A stretch of DNA of 64,000 nucleotides from Canna indica (Eukaryota > Streptophyta > Magnoliopsida > Zingiberales > Cannaceae): positions 18,543,001 to 18,607,000 of the forward strand of contig CP136893.1 of assembly GCA_034359265.1 (NCBI GenBank), read 5' to 3'. The stretch's first letter is position 1, and every line of letters begins with the position of its first letter. Shown here piece by piece: positions 44,728 to 56,998 of this stretch. The translations under genes were made by a program, and so were the position numbers. The notes under the pieces are model-generated. The model saw nothing but the letters and a program-made list of their open reading frames with translations. It had not been told where the DNA came from and searched no databases.

Positions 44728-47700
44728 GATGTGATTAGAGGTGGCAACGGACTGGGCCAACCCATGGTGGCACGAGCTCGGCTGTGCCCAAAAGACGGGC
44801 CGGGCTCGCCTTCTAGGCACGCGGGCCGTGCTAGGCACGGCCCGCAGTCGAACCGTGCTCGGCACGGCACGCGGGCCGACCACGACCCGCGTGCCCGTGC
44901 TCTAGGCGAGCATGGGAGGCCTGGCGCACGCCAGACGTACGGCTCGGGCCGACGAATATTTTATTTTAAAAAAAATTCTTATAAATACCCCATCTCCTTC
45001 TTCATTTCTTTTATCTTCATCTTCAACTCTTTCTCCCAATCATCAACTCTCAACTCTCATTTTTCAACTCTCAACTCTCTTACTCTCAACAATCAACAAC
45101 ATTTTAAGCTCATCAAGAAGCTAATGATTCAAGATTGTTGTTATTTTCTTTTAATCTCTTCAATTTGTTTCATTGATTAGTATAATATTTATACTTTTTA
45201 TATTTTTAATTTTTACTAATGGCGGATAAAGATTTTTCAAATTATACTCCACAAACTGGATCAAATATGTTAGAAGAAATGTCTCCTGCTACTCCTACCA
45301 CTCCTACCACTCAACAAAATCAAAATATAGAGATAAGTCCATCTATTAATTTATGTCCATCAGGTAGAAAAAAAAGTATGGTTTGGGAATATTTTGAGAA
45401 AATTATTGAACCTGATGGCACTATAACAAAAGCCCGGTGCAGAAAATGTCAAAAAAATCTTTCGGCTTCAACAACCGGAGGAACTGGTCATTTATTACGT
45501 CATGCAAAGGGTCATGACACTAAGATTACACAAGCTTAATAAATTCTTAATTTATCTTCTTCTGGTTTAACAATTTTTTCGTATGATCATGATTTTCAAC
45601 GTCGAGAACTTGCAAAATTAATTGTTCAAAGTGAATCTCCATTTAGTTTTGTTGATCAACCAAGATTTTCTAGTTGGATTCAAAATACTTTACGACCAAA
45701 ATATAAAAAAATTACTCGAAATACAATGAAAAGTGATGCTTTAAAATTATTTTTTATATATAAAAAAAATATAATGACTAGTTTTCAAATAATAAATCAA
45801 AAATTTCTTTAACATCTGATGTTTGGTCTAGTCAACATACTACTAATTCTTACATTTGTGTTACTGCACATTGGATTGATAAAAATTTTATTTTACAAAA
45901 AAGAATAATTAGTTTTAAAGTTTTTGAATATCCACACACTTTTGTTGCCATTTTTTCTGCTATTAGATTTGTAACATCTTTTTATAATATAAATGATAAA
46001 AAAAAATTCGATTAGTTTTGATAATGCTAGTAATAATGATGCTGCTATCCCTCCCTGTATACAGTTATTTAAACCAATATTAGAAGGTGGATTATTTTAT
46101 GTTCGTTGTGTTTGTCATGTTCTTAATTTATGTGTACAAGATGGTTTAAAATAAGTAAATATACATGTAGAAAAAATAAGAGATGTTATTAGATATATGC
46201 GTTCTTCAAAAGTAAGAACACAAGAATTTAACAAATTATGTCAATCTTTTAATAAACCTTTTAAAAAAATTAATGGTGATGTTATTACTAGATGAAATTC
46301 AACATATCATATGCTTATGTCTACTATAAGATATCAAGATATCCTTACAATATTTTACAATCAAAATATATATGATGATCCAATTAATAATAATGATTGG
46401 TTAGTTGCTGGGCATATTACTCAAATTTTAGAACTTTTTAGTAAAGCTACCGAACAACTTTTCGGTGTTTATTATCCTACATGTAATTTAACTCTTTCAC
46501 ATATAGTTCGTATTAGTAAAGTATTTTCTTCATATAGACATCATCCTTTATTTGCATAAATTATTTCTTTAATGTAATCTAAATTTAAAAGGTATTGGTC
46601 AGGTATACCTACTTTATTTTGTTTAGCAATATATTTAGATCCTAGAATGAAAATTGATGGTTTAAATATGTTGTTAGATGATTATTATAACAATATGAAA
46701 TTAGATAATGTTGAAGAAAAAAAAATAAAATTTTGAATTTATTGAATTCTATGTTTGTATTTTACGCTTCAAAATTTGGTGATACAATTACAAATAAGAC
46801 AATATATTCTTCTTTTAGATTAAGAGATGATGGTGGAAATAATATTAATTCTCAACTTGGTCGTAGAATAAAAAAAACTAAATCTACTAATTTTAATGAA
46901 TTATTATTTTTCCTAGATCATAATCATTCTGAAGAAATAGATGATAATAAAATTTTAGCATGGTGGAAAAAACAAAAAAATATGTATCCTATTATTTCCA
47001 TCATTGCACGTGATATACTAACTATTCATGTGTTTACAGTAGCTTCCGAGTCTTATTTTAGTGCAGAAAATAGAATTCTTAATAAAAAAAGAGCCGAATG
47101 AGTGAAGAAACGATTGAAATGTGCATTTGCTTAAAAGACTGGTTGGATCCTGAAGATAGATTACAAGATAAGGGAGGACACGACACTTCATCATCGGGAG
47201 AGGAGGAAGCTCAAACAAGCGAAGCCGATGCTGCTGGTCCAAGTAGAAGTTAAATCACCGGGACTACGGGTGATTAAAAATATAAAAAGAACTACGTAAA
47301 CCTGATCCTTCTATAGTTAATCATTGGGGAGTACAAGTTTAGCTATAGAAGGTACGTAGGCAACCTTTTAAGGTGTGGTCTATTATAATATTTAAAAAAT
47401 TATTTTATCATTGGATGAATATTTTTATATTAAAGATAAAGAAAAAATTAATTATAATTTGATTTTTTTAAAATATTTTTATTAATTTGTACTGCGTTAC
47501 AATGTTATATATAAAAAATATGTTAAAAAATATATAATAAAGTTTAGTACAATGATTAAGCTATCTCAAATAAAATTAGAGGTTCAAGTTCAAAACTCAC
47601 CCGTAACCATTAATTTTTATAATTAAATTTTAAACCTTTCAAATTTAAAATTTAAAATTAAATAATTAATTTTTGGGCCGGTCCGAACCCCGGCCCGTGC

Positions 47701-47776
47701 CAGGCATGACCCGAAATGTGGTCGGGCCGTGCCTGGCCCGGCCTGGGCACGACCCGTTGCCACCTCTAGATGTAAT
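44728..47776 (+). mobile_element. Complete but decayed hAT element with transposase
   Basis: Element 44736-47768, 3033 bp. Ends TAGAGGTGGCAACGG and its near-perfect inverse CCGTTGCCACCTCTA. The 8-bp TSD is GATGTGAT (44728-44735) against GATGTAAT (47769-47776), 7 of 8. Both subterminal regions are rich in CGGGCC/GGCACG motifs. A TATA box (TATAAATA, 44980-44987) precedes the transposase gene. The transposase is broken by stops and frameshifts, so the element is no longer autonomous, but its ends could be used by another copy. Confidence 0.9.
45219..47253 (+). pseudogene. hAT transposase (RICESLEEPER-like), broken
   Basis: The first frame (45219-45539) has a BED zinc finger: MVWEYFEKI, then CRKC with TGHLLRHAKGH. 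It stops at 45537-45539. Further frames with transposase character follow, including VQSESPFSFVDQPRF (about 45620), CHVLNLCVQDGL-like sequence near 46110, 46311-46559, and 46733-47101. The last carries the hATC dimerisation region (AWWKKQ, YPIISIIARDIL, SESYFSAENRIL). A one-base shift near 47090 leads into SEETIEMCICLKDWLD and a stop at 47253. Functional copies cut and paste hAT ends; this one cannot be translated intact. Confidence 0.88.
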
Positions 47777-47824
47777 ATAACTATATGCACCAGTGGAATC
47801 AAGTGAAAGCAAGGGGGCAATTAC

Positions 47825-47940
47825 CTACCAACTGTGGGTAGTACAGTTGATAACAATATGTTGTATATTATCTAGAAATTTTGAATTCGAATCCTAGTAT
47901 GATCACTTATTGTGACTTTCTATTTTTGTTTTTTTAAAAA
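47825..47940 (+). mobile_element. tRNA-derived SINE, copy 1
   Basis: A-box-like GTGGGTAGTACAGTTGA (47834-47850) and B-box-like GAATTCGAATCC (47883-47894), with an ATTGTGACTTTC tail followed by T/A-rich sequence. It aligns along its length with copy 2. Not a tRNA gene: no cloverleaf. Confidence 0.6.
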
Positions 47941-48694
47941 GGGGGAGGGCAATTACCTCCCACCAATTTAAAGTTTTCATATATCTTATAGTGGAAGAGG
48001 CAAAATTACCTCTCTATAAATAATATTTCTCTTTCTTCTTTTTAAAATAAAATTCTTTGTATTATTATTATTATTTTGTAAAATAATTTAAAAATAATAA
48101 CTAAAATTAAAGAATATAATATCTTATTTTTTCACTCATTTCTTTCACCTCTCTAACATCTGAATGGCTCCATCCTTGCATTCACATCGTTGTGCACACT
48201 CTATTGCCCTCAAGGCTCGGCCCCACCCACATGTGATCGTGGCCCTGCCCACACGTGACCACGGTTCCACGCACAACTTTTAGCCCTCTGATGATGCACG
48301 CAGCCCTCTAACCTCATAGTGGATTTTTCAGAAAGATTTTCAATGCTAATGACAGTGAAATTATTATGTAATATTATCAACACATAAAATTTGTTAATAA
48401 AAATTATAATTTTTAAAATTTACGACTCTAAATTATATTTTTATACTTATAAATTATGTATGAATAATATTAATTTACTTTCATATATAATATGATGAAT
48501 TATATTTTGAAAATATATTTAATTATTTTGTCAACTATACTATTATTGATGATCAATTGATTTGAGTTTGCCGATTTTGATTTCCAGCTCCACCACTAAT
48601 TAATAAAAATAACCACTTTGGTTAGACATTTAATTATTATTATCTAATTACTATTTAAGATTGATTAAATCTCGTTTTCACAGCTAACTAAAAT
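47941..48694. other. Spacer between SINE copies, no gene seen
   Basis: AT-rich, with a GC-richer patch at 48160-48310. No frames with protein character. Confidence 0.5.
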
Positions 48695-48824
48695 TCATTA
48701 AATTTTGCCAACGGTGGGTAGCACAGTTGGTGATAAAATATTGAACGTTACCTAGAGATTTAGGATTCGAACCCCAATATAATTACCTATTATGATTATA
48801 TTTGTTTTTAAAAAATCATTAAAT
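48695..48824 (+). mobile_element. tRNA-derived SINE, copy 2, with 9-bp TSD
   Basis: A-box GTGGGTAGCACAGTTGG (48714-48730) and B-box GGATTCGAACCCC (48763-48775), spaced as in pol III promoters. Flanked by TCATTAAAT (48695-48703 and 48816-48824). About 112 bp long. Ends in TTATGATTATATTTG then A/T-rich sequence. Confidence 0.7.
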
Positions 48825-48964
48825 CTCTTTTCCATCGTATAAAAAATAACAAATTAATAATTAATAATTTTCAAGAATTGGAAGGTTCCATAATTATTTC
48901 CATCGTATAAAAAATAATAAATTAATAATTAATAATTTTCAAGAATTGGAAGGTTCCATAATTA
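48825..48964. repeat. Two-copy tandem repeat, 68 bp
   Basis: Starting with TTTCCATCGTATAAAAAATAA at 48829 and again at 48897. The copies differ at very few positions. Directly follows SINE copy 2. Confidence 0.8.
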
Positions 48965-49174
48965 AAAATTTATGCGTGTATCATGCAAGCGTTTAATAAA
49001 TTTTTTTTTAACAAACAAACATCATCAGATCAGGTTGTATTTGAAGCGCTTAATAAATTTTAACTTGCGCATTTACAAAAAAAAATAAAATATTTCATAC
49101 ATTTTCAAGAATGAACTCTCAAAATATTGATAAATTACCTCTTCGCATATTAAATTTATTATAGGGCAATTTTC

Positions 49175-49630
49175 TTAGGAGACCCTTGGGTCGCATTTGA
49201 TACATTACTTGATAATATTATAATGACAATCCATATTATCATAAAATAGATTGTCATCTTTAATTTATCAGTAATATAATACTATATTATTTGGTCAACA
49301 TAAATGATAATCTAATTTTGTATTTTTTGACTTAAAAAATTACTCAAAAACCTTTGTCAAAATTTGGTGTTGCCTTGCATAGAGAAAAATGTATGAAAGA
49401 GAATGACAATATTGAAATTTAAGATTACTACTAAGTGATAATCCATATACCCATCTCACATGAGGGCTATCCGCATACATTATCACTTTGGTGGTAACGT
49501 GAATTATCGAGACAATCTAAATTACTGGTAAAGTGTCTGAATTAAACATGATAATGTGTGGATCCTGAAAATTTAAAAGTCACATTATCAATAATGCAGA
49601 TAAATTATTGCATACCAAACGCCCCCCTTA
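49175..49630. mobile_element. PIF/Harbinger (Tourist-like) MITE with TTA TSD
   Basis: Element 49178-49627, flanked by TTA (49175-49177 and 49628-49630). Left end GGAGACCCTTGGGTCGCATT, right end inverted GGGGGGCGTTTGGTATGCAA. Subterminal GATAATC/GATTATC-type motifs on both sides. Same family type as 43517-44074. 450 bp, non-coding. Confidence 0.72.
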
Positions 49631-49660
49631 AGGTTTTAGTAAAGAGAACTCTGTTCTGGG

Positions 49661-50125
49661 TAAGGGTGATAATTGAAATCGATCAACCACGGTTAATCGA
49701 TTAATTGAATCGTAAAATTTGATTTCGGATAGTGAATTTGTGGTTCGGTTTCAATTTTGATTTCAATTAGTAAAATCCAAAAACTAATTAAAATTTGTTC
49801 AATTTCGTTTATCAGGTCACGAATATATAATCAATAACCAAAACCATTTATATGTTTTGGTTTCGGTTACTGGTTATTCGCAGTTAACAATAATTGAAAC
49901 CGATAATAGTTTATATATATATTAATAATTATATATGTTAAGTAATTATATATATTTGAAATTTATTAACCGATTACCGATTGACAGAAAATCGATAATG
50001 AAACGATTTCAATTTCAAATACTAGTTTTTGAATCCGAACGATTTCAGTTTCAATTTAAGTTAGTGGGTTTATAAATCAGTTTCAGTTAACCATCGAAAG
50101 TGCGATTAATCGAACCGTTGTCATC
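49661..50125. mobile_element. hAT-like MITE candidate
   Basis: Left TAAGGGTGATAATTGAAATCG and right, inverted, TAAGAGATGACAACGGTTCG are similar. The inside is full of AATCGATTAA, AACCGAT and ATCGGTT motifs. No clear TSD, so the edges are approximate. Confidence 0.45.
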
Positions 50126-50533
50126 TCTTATTTTTGATATTTATCAAAAGAACTCCTATAACTAAACCTCTATCCAAAAATTAAAATGTTCAAATGATAT
50201 CATAACAATTTAAAAAGTTTTTTAACAATTTCATTTTTATGCGGCTTGTATTTTTTTAAAGAAAAATATAACCAATTGCCAAAGAAATTAAGGTCTTAAA
50301 ATATTTTGAAAAATAGAGCATCTGATAAAATTATCACTATTTTATTAAAATAATTGAAACTAGAATATGAAAAAAGAAGAAGAAACTGAGTAGTAAATGT
50401 CTTTCAGTAATTTAGAATATAAAGCTACCAATCATTGACTTAAATAAGCAGAAAATAAGGATTGACATTGTGCTTTAATTTATAGATAAGAAAATATATT
50501 AAAATTGATTTTGAAGCTTTCATGAGATGGTCA

Positions 50534-51921
50534 AATATAAGAGAGAGAAGATACTCATTTGCCTCTAACGTTTGATAAGAGAAGTTTATTTATTCTAAAA
50601 GGTTTTTAAAATCGAACTATAATATCCCTCACTTGAAACAACGTTAGTACTGTGTTAACAGTGCTGACGTGATAATTTTTTTATCTCATATTCATACATT
50701 GTGGAAATGAAGGAAACACTTTCTACTAATCTTAGTACTAATTTGCTCCTAACGTTTGGTAAGATGAGCTTATTTGCCCTCCACGTAGGGGTGTTCATGG
50801 GTCGGGTCGGATTTAGAGAAAAAATTAATCCGACCCAACTAACTATAAACGGGTCGGGTCGGGTCGGGTCGGGTTAAAAAAATTTCACCTCTCAAACCCG
50901 ACCCAACCCAACCCGGCCTAGTTCGGGTCGGGTCGGGTAGTCAGGTTTAACCATTTAGGTAAAAAATAAGTTTTTAACAATTTTTTAAAAAAAATTAAAA
51001 TAATAATTAAAATAAATATTTTTAAAATGATTAAAAAATATAAATAATCGGGTCATCGGGTCGGGTCTCGGGTCATGGGGTTTCAAATTCTAAAACCCGA
51101 GACCCGACCCGATTATGGTCGGGTTTGGTCAAATTGTACCCGACCTGATTATGATCGAGTTTGGTCAAATTATACCCGACCCGACCCGATTATCCGATCC
51201 GACCCAACCCAAATAGGTCCTTAGGGCTCTTATAAAAATAAATTCTAAATAAATTTGGGTCGGGTCGGGTACAATTGGACCAAACCCGACCATAATCGGG
51301 TCGGGTCTTGGGTTTTAGAATTTGAAATCCGATGACCCGATTATTTATATTTTTTAATTATTTTTAAAATATTTATATTAAAAAATATTTATTTTTAATT
51401 ATTTTTTTAAAAAAAATATTGTTAAAAACTTATTTTTTACTTAAACGGGTAAACCCGACTACCTGACCCGAACTAGGTTGGGTTTGGTCGGGTCAGGTTT
51501 GAGAGGTGAAAATTTTTCAACCCGACCCGACCCGACCTGTTTACAATTGGTCAGGTCGGATCAATTTTTCCCTAAACCCGACCCGACCCAACCTGTGAAA
51601 ACCCCTACGTGGAGGGCAAATTAATAAGCTCCTCTTACCAAACGTTAGGGGCAAATTAGTACTAAGATTAGTGAATAGTGTTTTCTTCATTTTCACGTGT
51701 ATTGCTGACATGATATTAATGTGGCAACCATGTATGAATATGAGATTAAAAAAATGTCACGTCGGCACTATTAACAGCACTAACGTTGTTTCAAGTGATG
51801 AATATTATAGTTCGATTTAAAAAACTTTTTAGGTAATTTTGAGCCAAACAAAATGTTGAGGATAAATAAACTCTTTTTATTAAATATTAGGGGTAAATCA
51901 GTAACTTTTCCCAATATAAGA
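50534..51921. mobile_element. MULE-type foldback element with 9-bp TSD, 1.37 kb palindrome
   Basis: Element 50543-51912, flanked by the exact repeat AATATAAGA (50534-50542 and 51913-51921). Left end GAGAGAAGATACTCATTTGCC and right end, inverted, GGGAAAAGTTACTGATTTACC match at 15 of 21 positions. The arms (50543-51215 and 51240-51912) are inverse copies along nearly their whole length, including the phrases TAACGTTTGGTAAGA and CTAATCTTAGTACTAATTTG. The centre is a hAT-like GGGTCGGG-rich sequence that begins TAGGGGTGTTCATGGGTCGG at 50787 and has its inverse near 51606. No transposase. Confidence 0.85.
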
Positions 51922-54399
51922 TAGCGGCCGGCGGAGGACAAGCAATTCCAAGTCATGATTGTGAGACATCAAATAATGCACTCGAATCATACAAACCCAG
52001 ATGGGCCGTGACTACCGCAATGGACAAGACTGGTTGCAATTACAATAAAGTAGGTTGCCCCATAAATTTAGGGTACCCTTTTACCTTTGTCCTTTGGGTT
52101 ATCTCTCTCCTTCCAATCCGGAAGGGACGTTCATATTATATATGCTTAATTGATTTCATTTGAAAAATCTACCTAATTAAATTTTATTATTTTTTATTTT
52201 TTAAAAAAGGATGTGTTTCCGTGTGCGAGCGTCGATTTCAAACCAGCACTCAGCTGGACACTAATTTTTTGAAAATAGATATTTGGCTGCTTGTGGCCAG
52301 TCCCGACAATTTGTGCCAGGCTGGAGTTACTTGTCGGGCCAGCTCGGCCTAAAAAAATCATGCTATGTTTGACCCCAAAAAATTCAGACTTGGGATCCCA
52401 AGCTCGACATGGCACAAACACTAAATAGACCGATACGACACGACCTGTTTAGCCCGATAACATGAAAGAAATGAAATTGAATTGGGACTGGATTGATTTA
52501 TCAAGTCGAATCAGCTTGATAACAAATCGGGCCCAATATCATGAATCGGGCTCGATTCAACCCTGATATCATGAATCGGGCCAGATTAGGTCGGATAATA
52601 TTATGCGATGAGAATGACCATTATGCTTGATTTAAGGTTTATTATATATCATTATATAAAATTAAATTTTAATCTTCAATTAACTAGGTCTAATTCAAAT
52701 TACAAAACTTTAATCAAGCATAAATTTAAAAATATACTTGAAATGTGAACTCAATCGGTTGGAGTTCAAAAAATTATATCTAATTAAGAAATCTTATCGG
52801 GCTATCAGGTTGGCCTTGTTCGATAGCACCTAGTCCGGCTCGACAATATAACAATTTTTGTCTTATTAGGCCAACCCAATAACAGCCCAACACGATTAGA
52901 GTCGATCCGATCATAATTTTATTGTGTCAAACCAAAAATTGCCCGATCTACTTGTGGAGTTAAATGGTTTATAACTAATTTGTATAAATATACATTAATT
53001 TTTTATTAATTCATATATGTTAGTTAAAATTATCATAAAATATATTTTAAAAATAAATAAATGTACCCTTTAAATTTTTTAATTAGTCCCACATCATATG
53101 CAAAGCTTGCACCATCTCTTAGTAATCAAGTATCGACGCTTGTAAAATAGGCATCAGAATTCAGAATTATTCGAATATTAATTCTGGCTTCCATTTAGTC
53201 ATGTTGAAAAATGTTGAAATTTAAATTTCAACACTTATTATATGCTAACTTTTTAATTAAATCCGGCGTAGATTTATAATAAATCTTTTTTTTGTAGTGG
53301 ATTAAATTGATGCTAATTTTTAATTAAATCCGACGTTGAATCATAATGAAATTTTGGTAGTGGAGCAAATTGAGATATTGAAAATTGATCTTTGAGCATG
53401 TCATGAAAGTGATTCCTTTGCACGAAAATGATAGAAAGAGTATTCAAAATTAGTCAACATCATGAACATCTCACTGCAATACTGAAGACTATCTTAGCAA
53501 AAACCTCGCCTAGGCTAAGTTCATGATTAATATGACCAAAATCAAATATTTTTAATTAACATCGGATTAGATCGATCAATTTGACTGATTCAGTCATGGA
53601 CTAGTATTAGATTTGATCAGAGTTTCTACCAAAAATTCAAATTAATAAAAAATTGGTTGACTAGATCAAAATGAGTTAAATTGAACAAGATTTTCATTTT
53701 TTTTATTTTTTTATTTGAATTGGTTGAATTGTTTGGATCGGTCAAATTTGTGAACCGGTGCAGCAACTAGTTCAACTACGTACATACTTTTTCTTAAAAC
53801 ACTCAAGTACCCTTCCAATTAAGTAATCCAATATATTCACTCTTGTTATCATATATTTAGGTCATCAATCCTAATATATATATTTTTTAATCCTAAAAAA
53901 ATTATATACAATCTCAAATTTTGGGTGATGCTTCGCCCTATGCAAGACGGGTAAGCACCTCCCATCGGATCAGAAAGGATCAGAGAAGTATCCTCAGCTC
54001 GGTCGAGCTCCCCCCTCCCTACGTCTCTCGATCCCCCTTATCTCTTCACATTTGCGTTAGCATTTCATCACTCTTGAAATGAAATCATGGGATTAACGCT
54101 CTTTTTTTTTAAAAAAAAAAATCCATTAAATACAAATATTTTTTTTCCAAAAATATTTTTTCTTCAATTTAAACCTTTCAATTTTAATTTTATAGATTCT
54201 AATATCTCAGCACTTCATCATATTTTTTAGAAAATATTAAAAATGTCTAACTTTATGATAGAAATTAAATACATTATAAAAAATAATTAAATACCGACAT
54301 TGAGATTAGCTAAAAAGTGGGCGCCAAATTTAAGATCTAAATCTAACTTTAAATGCTTTTAGTCCGTTGGAATTAGAGTAAGAATTACCCGACAAATAA
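51922..54399. other. Intergenic DNA with old hAT-like GC motifs; no gene seen
   Basis: Around 52290-52930 there are scattered CGGGCC, TCGGGC and CGGCTCGACA motifs like those of hAT MITEs in this window. Borders could not be fixed. A 68-bp tandem duplication lies at 53244-53379. The minus-strand ORF at 52194-52421 is not supported. Confidence 0.4.
53244..53379. repeat. Diverged two-copy tandem repeat, 68 bp
   Basis: GCTAACTTTTTAATTAAATCCGGCG at 53244 and GCTAATTTTTAATTAAATCCGACG at 53312 start each copy. Both end near TAGTGGA. Confidence 0.65.
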
Positions 54400-55291
54400 A
54401 TTTTAGAAGGCTTACTTATATTTTTGGTCATCAAAGATGTCATTTTTTTTTCCCGTTTGATCTCTTCTTTCTAAAAATTTTCTGTCCAGTCTCTCAAAAA
54501 TTATTTTCGTTTCTGTTTGATTCATCCCTTAACTTTTGATGTTAAGTGCCAATATGACAATGCTGACATGGATTAAAGACAAAATGATGTACCAAATGAA
54601 AAAAAAAGAAAAACATTTTAAATGACTATATGAAAAAAATGGCCCCTTGTGCCATCATGACTCGCGCCGCCCACCCTTTTTTTGTGTCAGCACCTTCTAT
54701 TCCCCCCAACCCTTCTCTGCCAGAGCCACTTGAAACCATCCCTCATTCATGAACTCTAAAGATGGCTCACAAACAAAAAAAAGCATGAGGCCAAGAACAA
54801 TACTTGAGTCGTGTGTTTGAAAAGAAAGGTGGAGAGAGCGAGGTCGTTATGGTGTTACACGATGGTGGGCAGTCACACGACGCAAGCAACAAGGGGCGGT
54901 ACGATTCGTGGTGGCACAATGGGCGTCGCGAGCGCGAGTCATGGTGGCGCGAGGGGGCGGCGCGAGCACGAGTCATTGTGATGCAATAAGTCATTTTTTT
55001 CATCTAGTCCCTTAAAATTATGCTTTAGGTTAGTAATATATATATATATGCTTTATGTTTTTAAAATAAATATTTTTTCTATCTAGTTCCTTAAAATATA
55101 TATATATATTTTTGTTTGGTCCATTATTTTGTCTTTAATCCATGTCAATATTTTCATGTTGGCACGTACTTAACGGCAAACGAAAATGAAAGTAATTTTT
55201 GAGCGACTAAACAATTTTTTTTTAAAAAAAAGACTAAATAGAAAAAATGTGATATTTTGAATGACCATAAACATAACTACCCATTTTAGAA
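54400..55291. mobile_element. MULE-type foldback element with 9-bp TSD, 874 bp
   Basis: Element 54409-55282, flanked by the exact repeat ATTTTAGAA (54400-54408 and 55283-55291). Left end GGCTTACTTATATTTTTGGTC and right end, inverted, GGGTAGTTATGTTTATGGTC. Arms correspond over about 250 bp (for example the CATGGATTAAAGACAAAATG region near 54570 and its inverse near 55120-55145). A GC-rich centre (54650-54980) encodes biased ORFs on both strands that I do not call genes. Confidence 0.85.
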
Positions 55292-56159
55292 TTAGCTAAA
55301 AAAAACCACCATATTAGATCCGCGTGCACTGATACCAAAGCCTCAAAAGAAAATTTTCCTTTCCTTTTACACGATGTGGGACTTCAAAAAATATTTATAT
55401 TTCATTAGTTAAATTAATTTTTTTAAAATTTTAAGTGGATAGATTAATATGAGTTGAGGTGTTTATTTAAAGATTTTAGTTATTAGGAAAATTAATTACA
55501 AAATGTGAGATTAATAATTGAAAGCGACGTTTACAAATAATAAACATCAATTTCTTAGAAAATTCATGATGCAATTTATAGATTAGAAGGGTCGCTCAAA
55601 ACTAAACTAATTTAATTTATAAATTAGGAGGGTTTTTTTAAAAATAAAAATAAATTTTAAATTTTTAAACAATATACAAAATATTATCATCAACTTGCTA
55701 TTCACAATTAGTTAAGTTAAATTAATTTGAATCATTTTGATTTGTTTAATAATTAGAATTTGCAAGCGCCTATTTCAAACATGCCATTTCCTGTTGTGAG
55801 ATAAAAAAATCTATATATGTATTTTTATTTCTAAGACACTGAATTGCTTTAAAAATATATTTTGCACAAGTTCATAAAATTAAAAAAAGTTATATTTTAA
55901 TCTTTTATCAGTAAATAATATTAATTTAAATATTGACCCACATGCATAATTATGAATTTAATTATAAATCACTTGTATTTATAGTTTTTTATTTTAATAA
56001 TAAATACAATTACATTATTTTCTAATGAGATAACGTTATAATTTGTTCAATCCAATAACAACAAAATTTATAAAGATTTAACTTTCTTTTATTCCCTTTT
56101 TGAGGACTCTGGGGTTGTTTTGGTTTGAACATATAGGCTCAAATATGATTAGATAACTC
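55292..56159. other. AT-rich spacer, no gene seen
   Basis: No ORFs, repeats or inverted ends stand out. Confidence 0.5.
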
Positions 56160-56379
56160 TTAGGGCTCGTTTGTTTAGCAAAAAAAATGAGGAATTGGAC
56201 AAAACATCGGCTTGTGTCCCCCGTTTGTTTTGCAAATGTGGCCCCGAGACAAGATACGAAGATAACTACCCATTTTGGTGTACTGAGGAATTTCTCGTCT
56301 TTCTCACGATATGCTCTGCTATGAAAAAAGGTGAAGGTTGCCGATTTCGTCTCCTCTCGCCGGCTGCATTTCTTGCTCA

Positions 56380-56381
56380 TT

Positions 56382-56437
<56 letters not shown>
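56380..56437. repeat. (CT)n microsatellite, about 29 units
   Basis: Perfect CT run. It explains the Ser-Leu and Arg-Glu runs in the ORFs crossing it. Confidence 0.9.
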
Positions 56438-56440
<3 letters not shown>

Positions 56441-56878
56441 CCAGTGCAGTGGCGCCGCCAGAACAATTGAGGAGAAGTGTAGCGGCGCCGCTGGGATCCT
56501 TCTGATCCTTTTGATTTTGCAGGGAGGGTGTATCTGCAAGGAATAAAATTAAGACGGCCTTCGTTTCTTGTCGGTGAGTCCTTTATCTGTCCTATCTCAT
56601 CTTGTTAATGTTCATTGGGGATGCTCCTGTCTTATTGCAATGCTGGAAAAAAGGAAGTCTCTTTACATCTTTTATGAGAGAGAATCAATTTGCAGAAAGG
56701 GATCGATTATCTGCAACTTGAATGAATGATACTCTTATACACTACATAGGTCTCCTGCTTACCTTTCAATGACTGTTCTTTCTCTACAACTATAGCACAA
56801 GAGTTTGAGAATATGGTGGTCTTTGCAGAAACTCCAAGGTGCTCACTAGTTAGACCAAAGTTTGGCAATCGTTTCTAA

Positions 56879-56998
56879 TGGAAAGTGGAATGAACTAAAC
56901 ATAGGGAGAAAATGATTTGTATTCAATGAAGAAGCTTTTACATGTTTATATAGATCCAGATCGTTAATAACAAAGCAAGGATCAAAATGATCGTAACA
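56879..56998 (-). repeat. Short copia LTR, minus orientation
   Basis: 120 bp; on the minus strand TGTTACGATC...CTTTCCA. Inverse of 59199-59316, with a few differences. Confidence 0.7.

Noticed and set aside
48707..48790. Possible tRNA gene
   Set aside because: A- and B-boxes are present, but there is no cloverleaf or anticodon arm, and a TSD flanks it; a SINE fits better.
50787..51608. Telomere-like GGGTCGGG arrays
   Set aside because: The unit is not TTTAGGG and the arrays are inverted at element ends, as in hAT-like elements.
56171..56546. ORFs with Ser-Leu or Arg-Glu runs
   Set aside because: Produced by the (CT)n microsatellite at 56380-56437.
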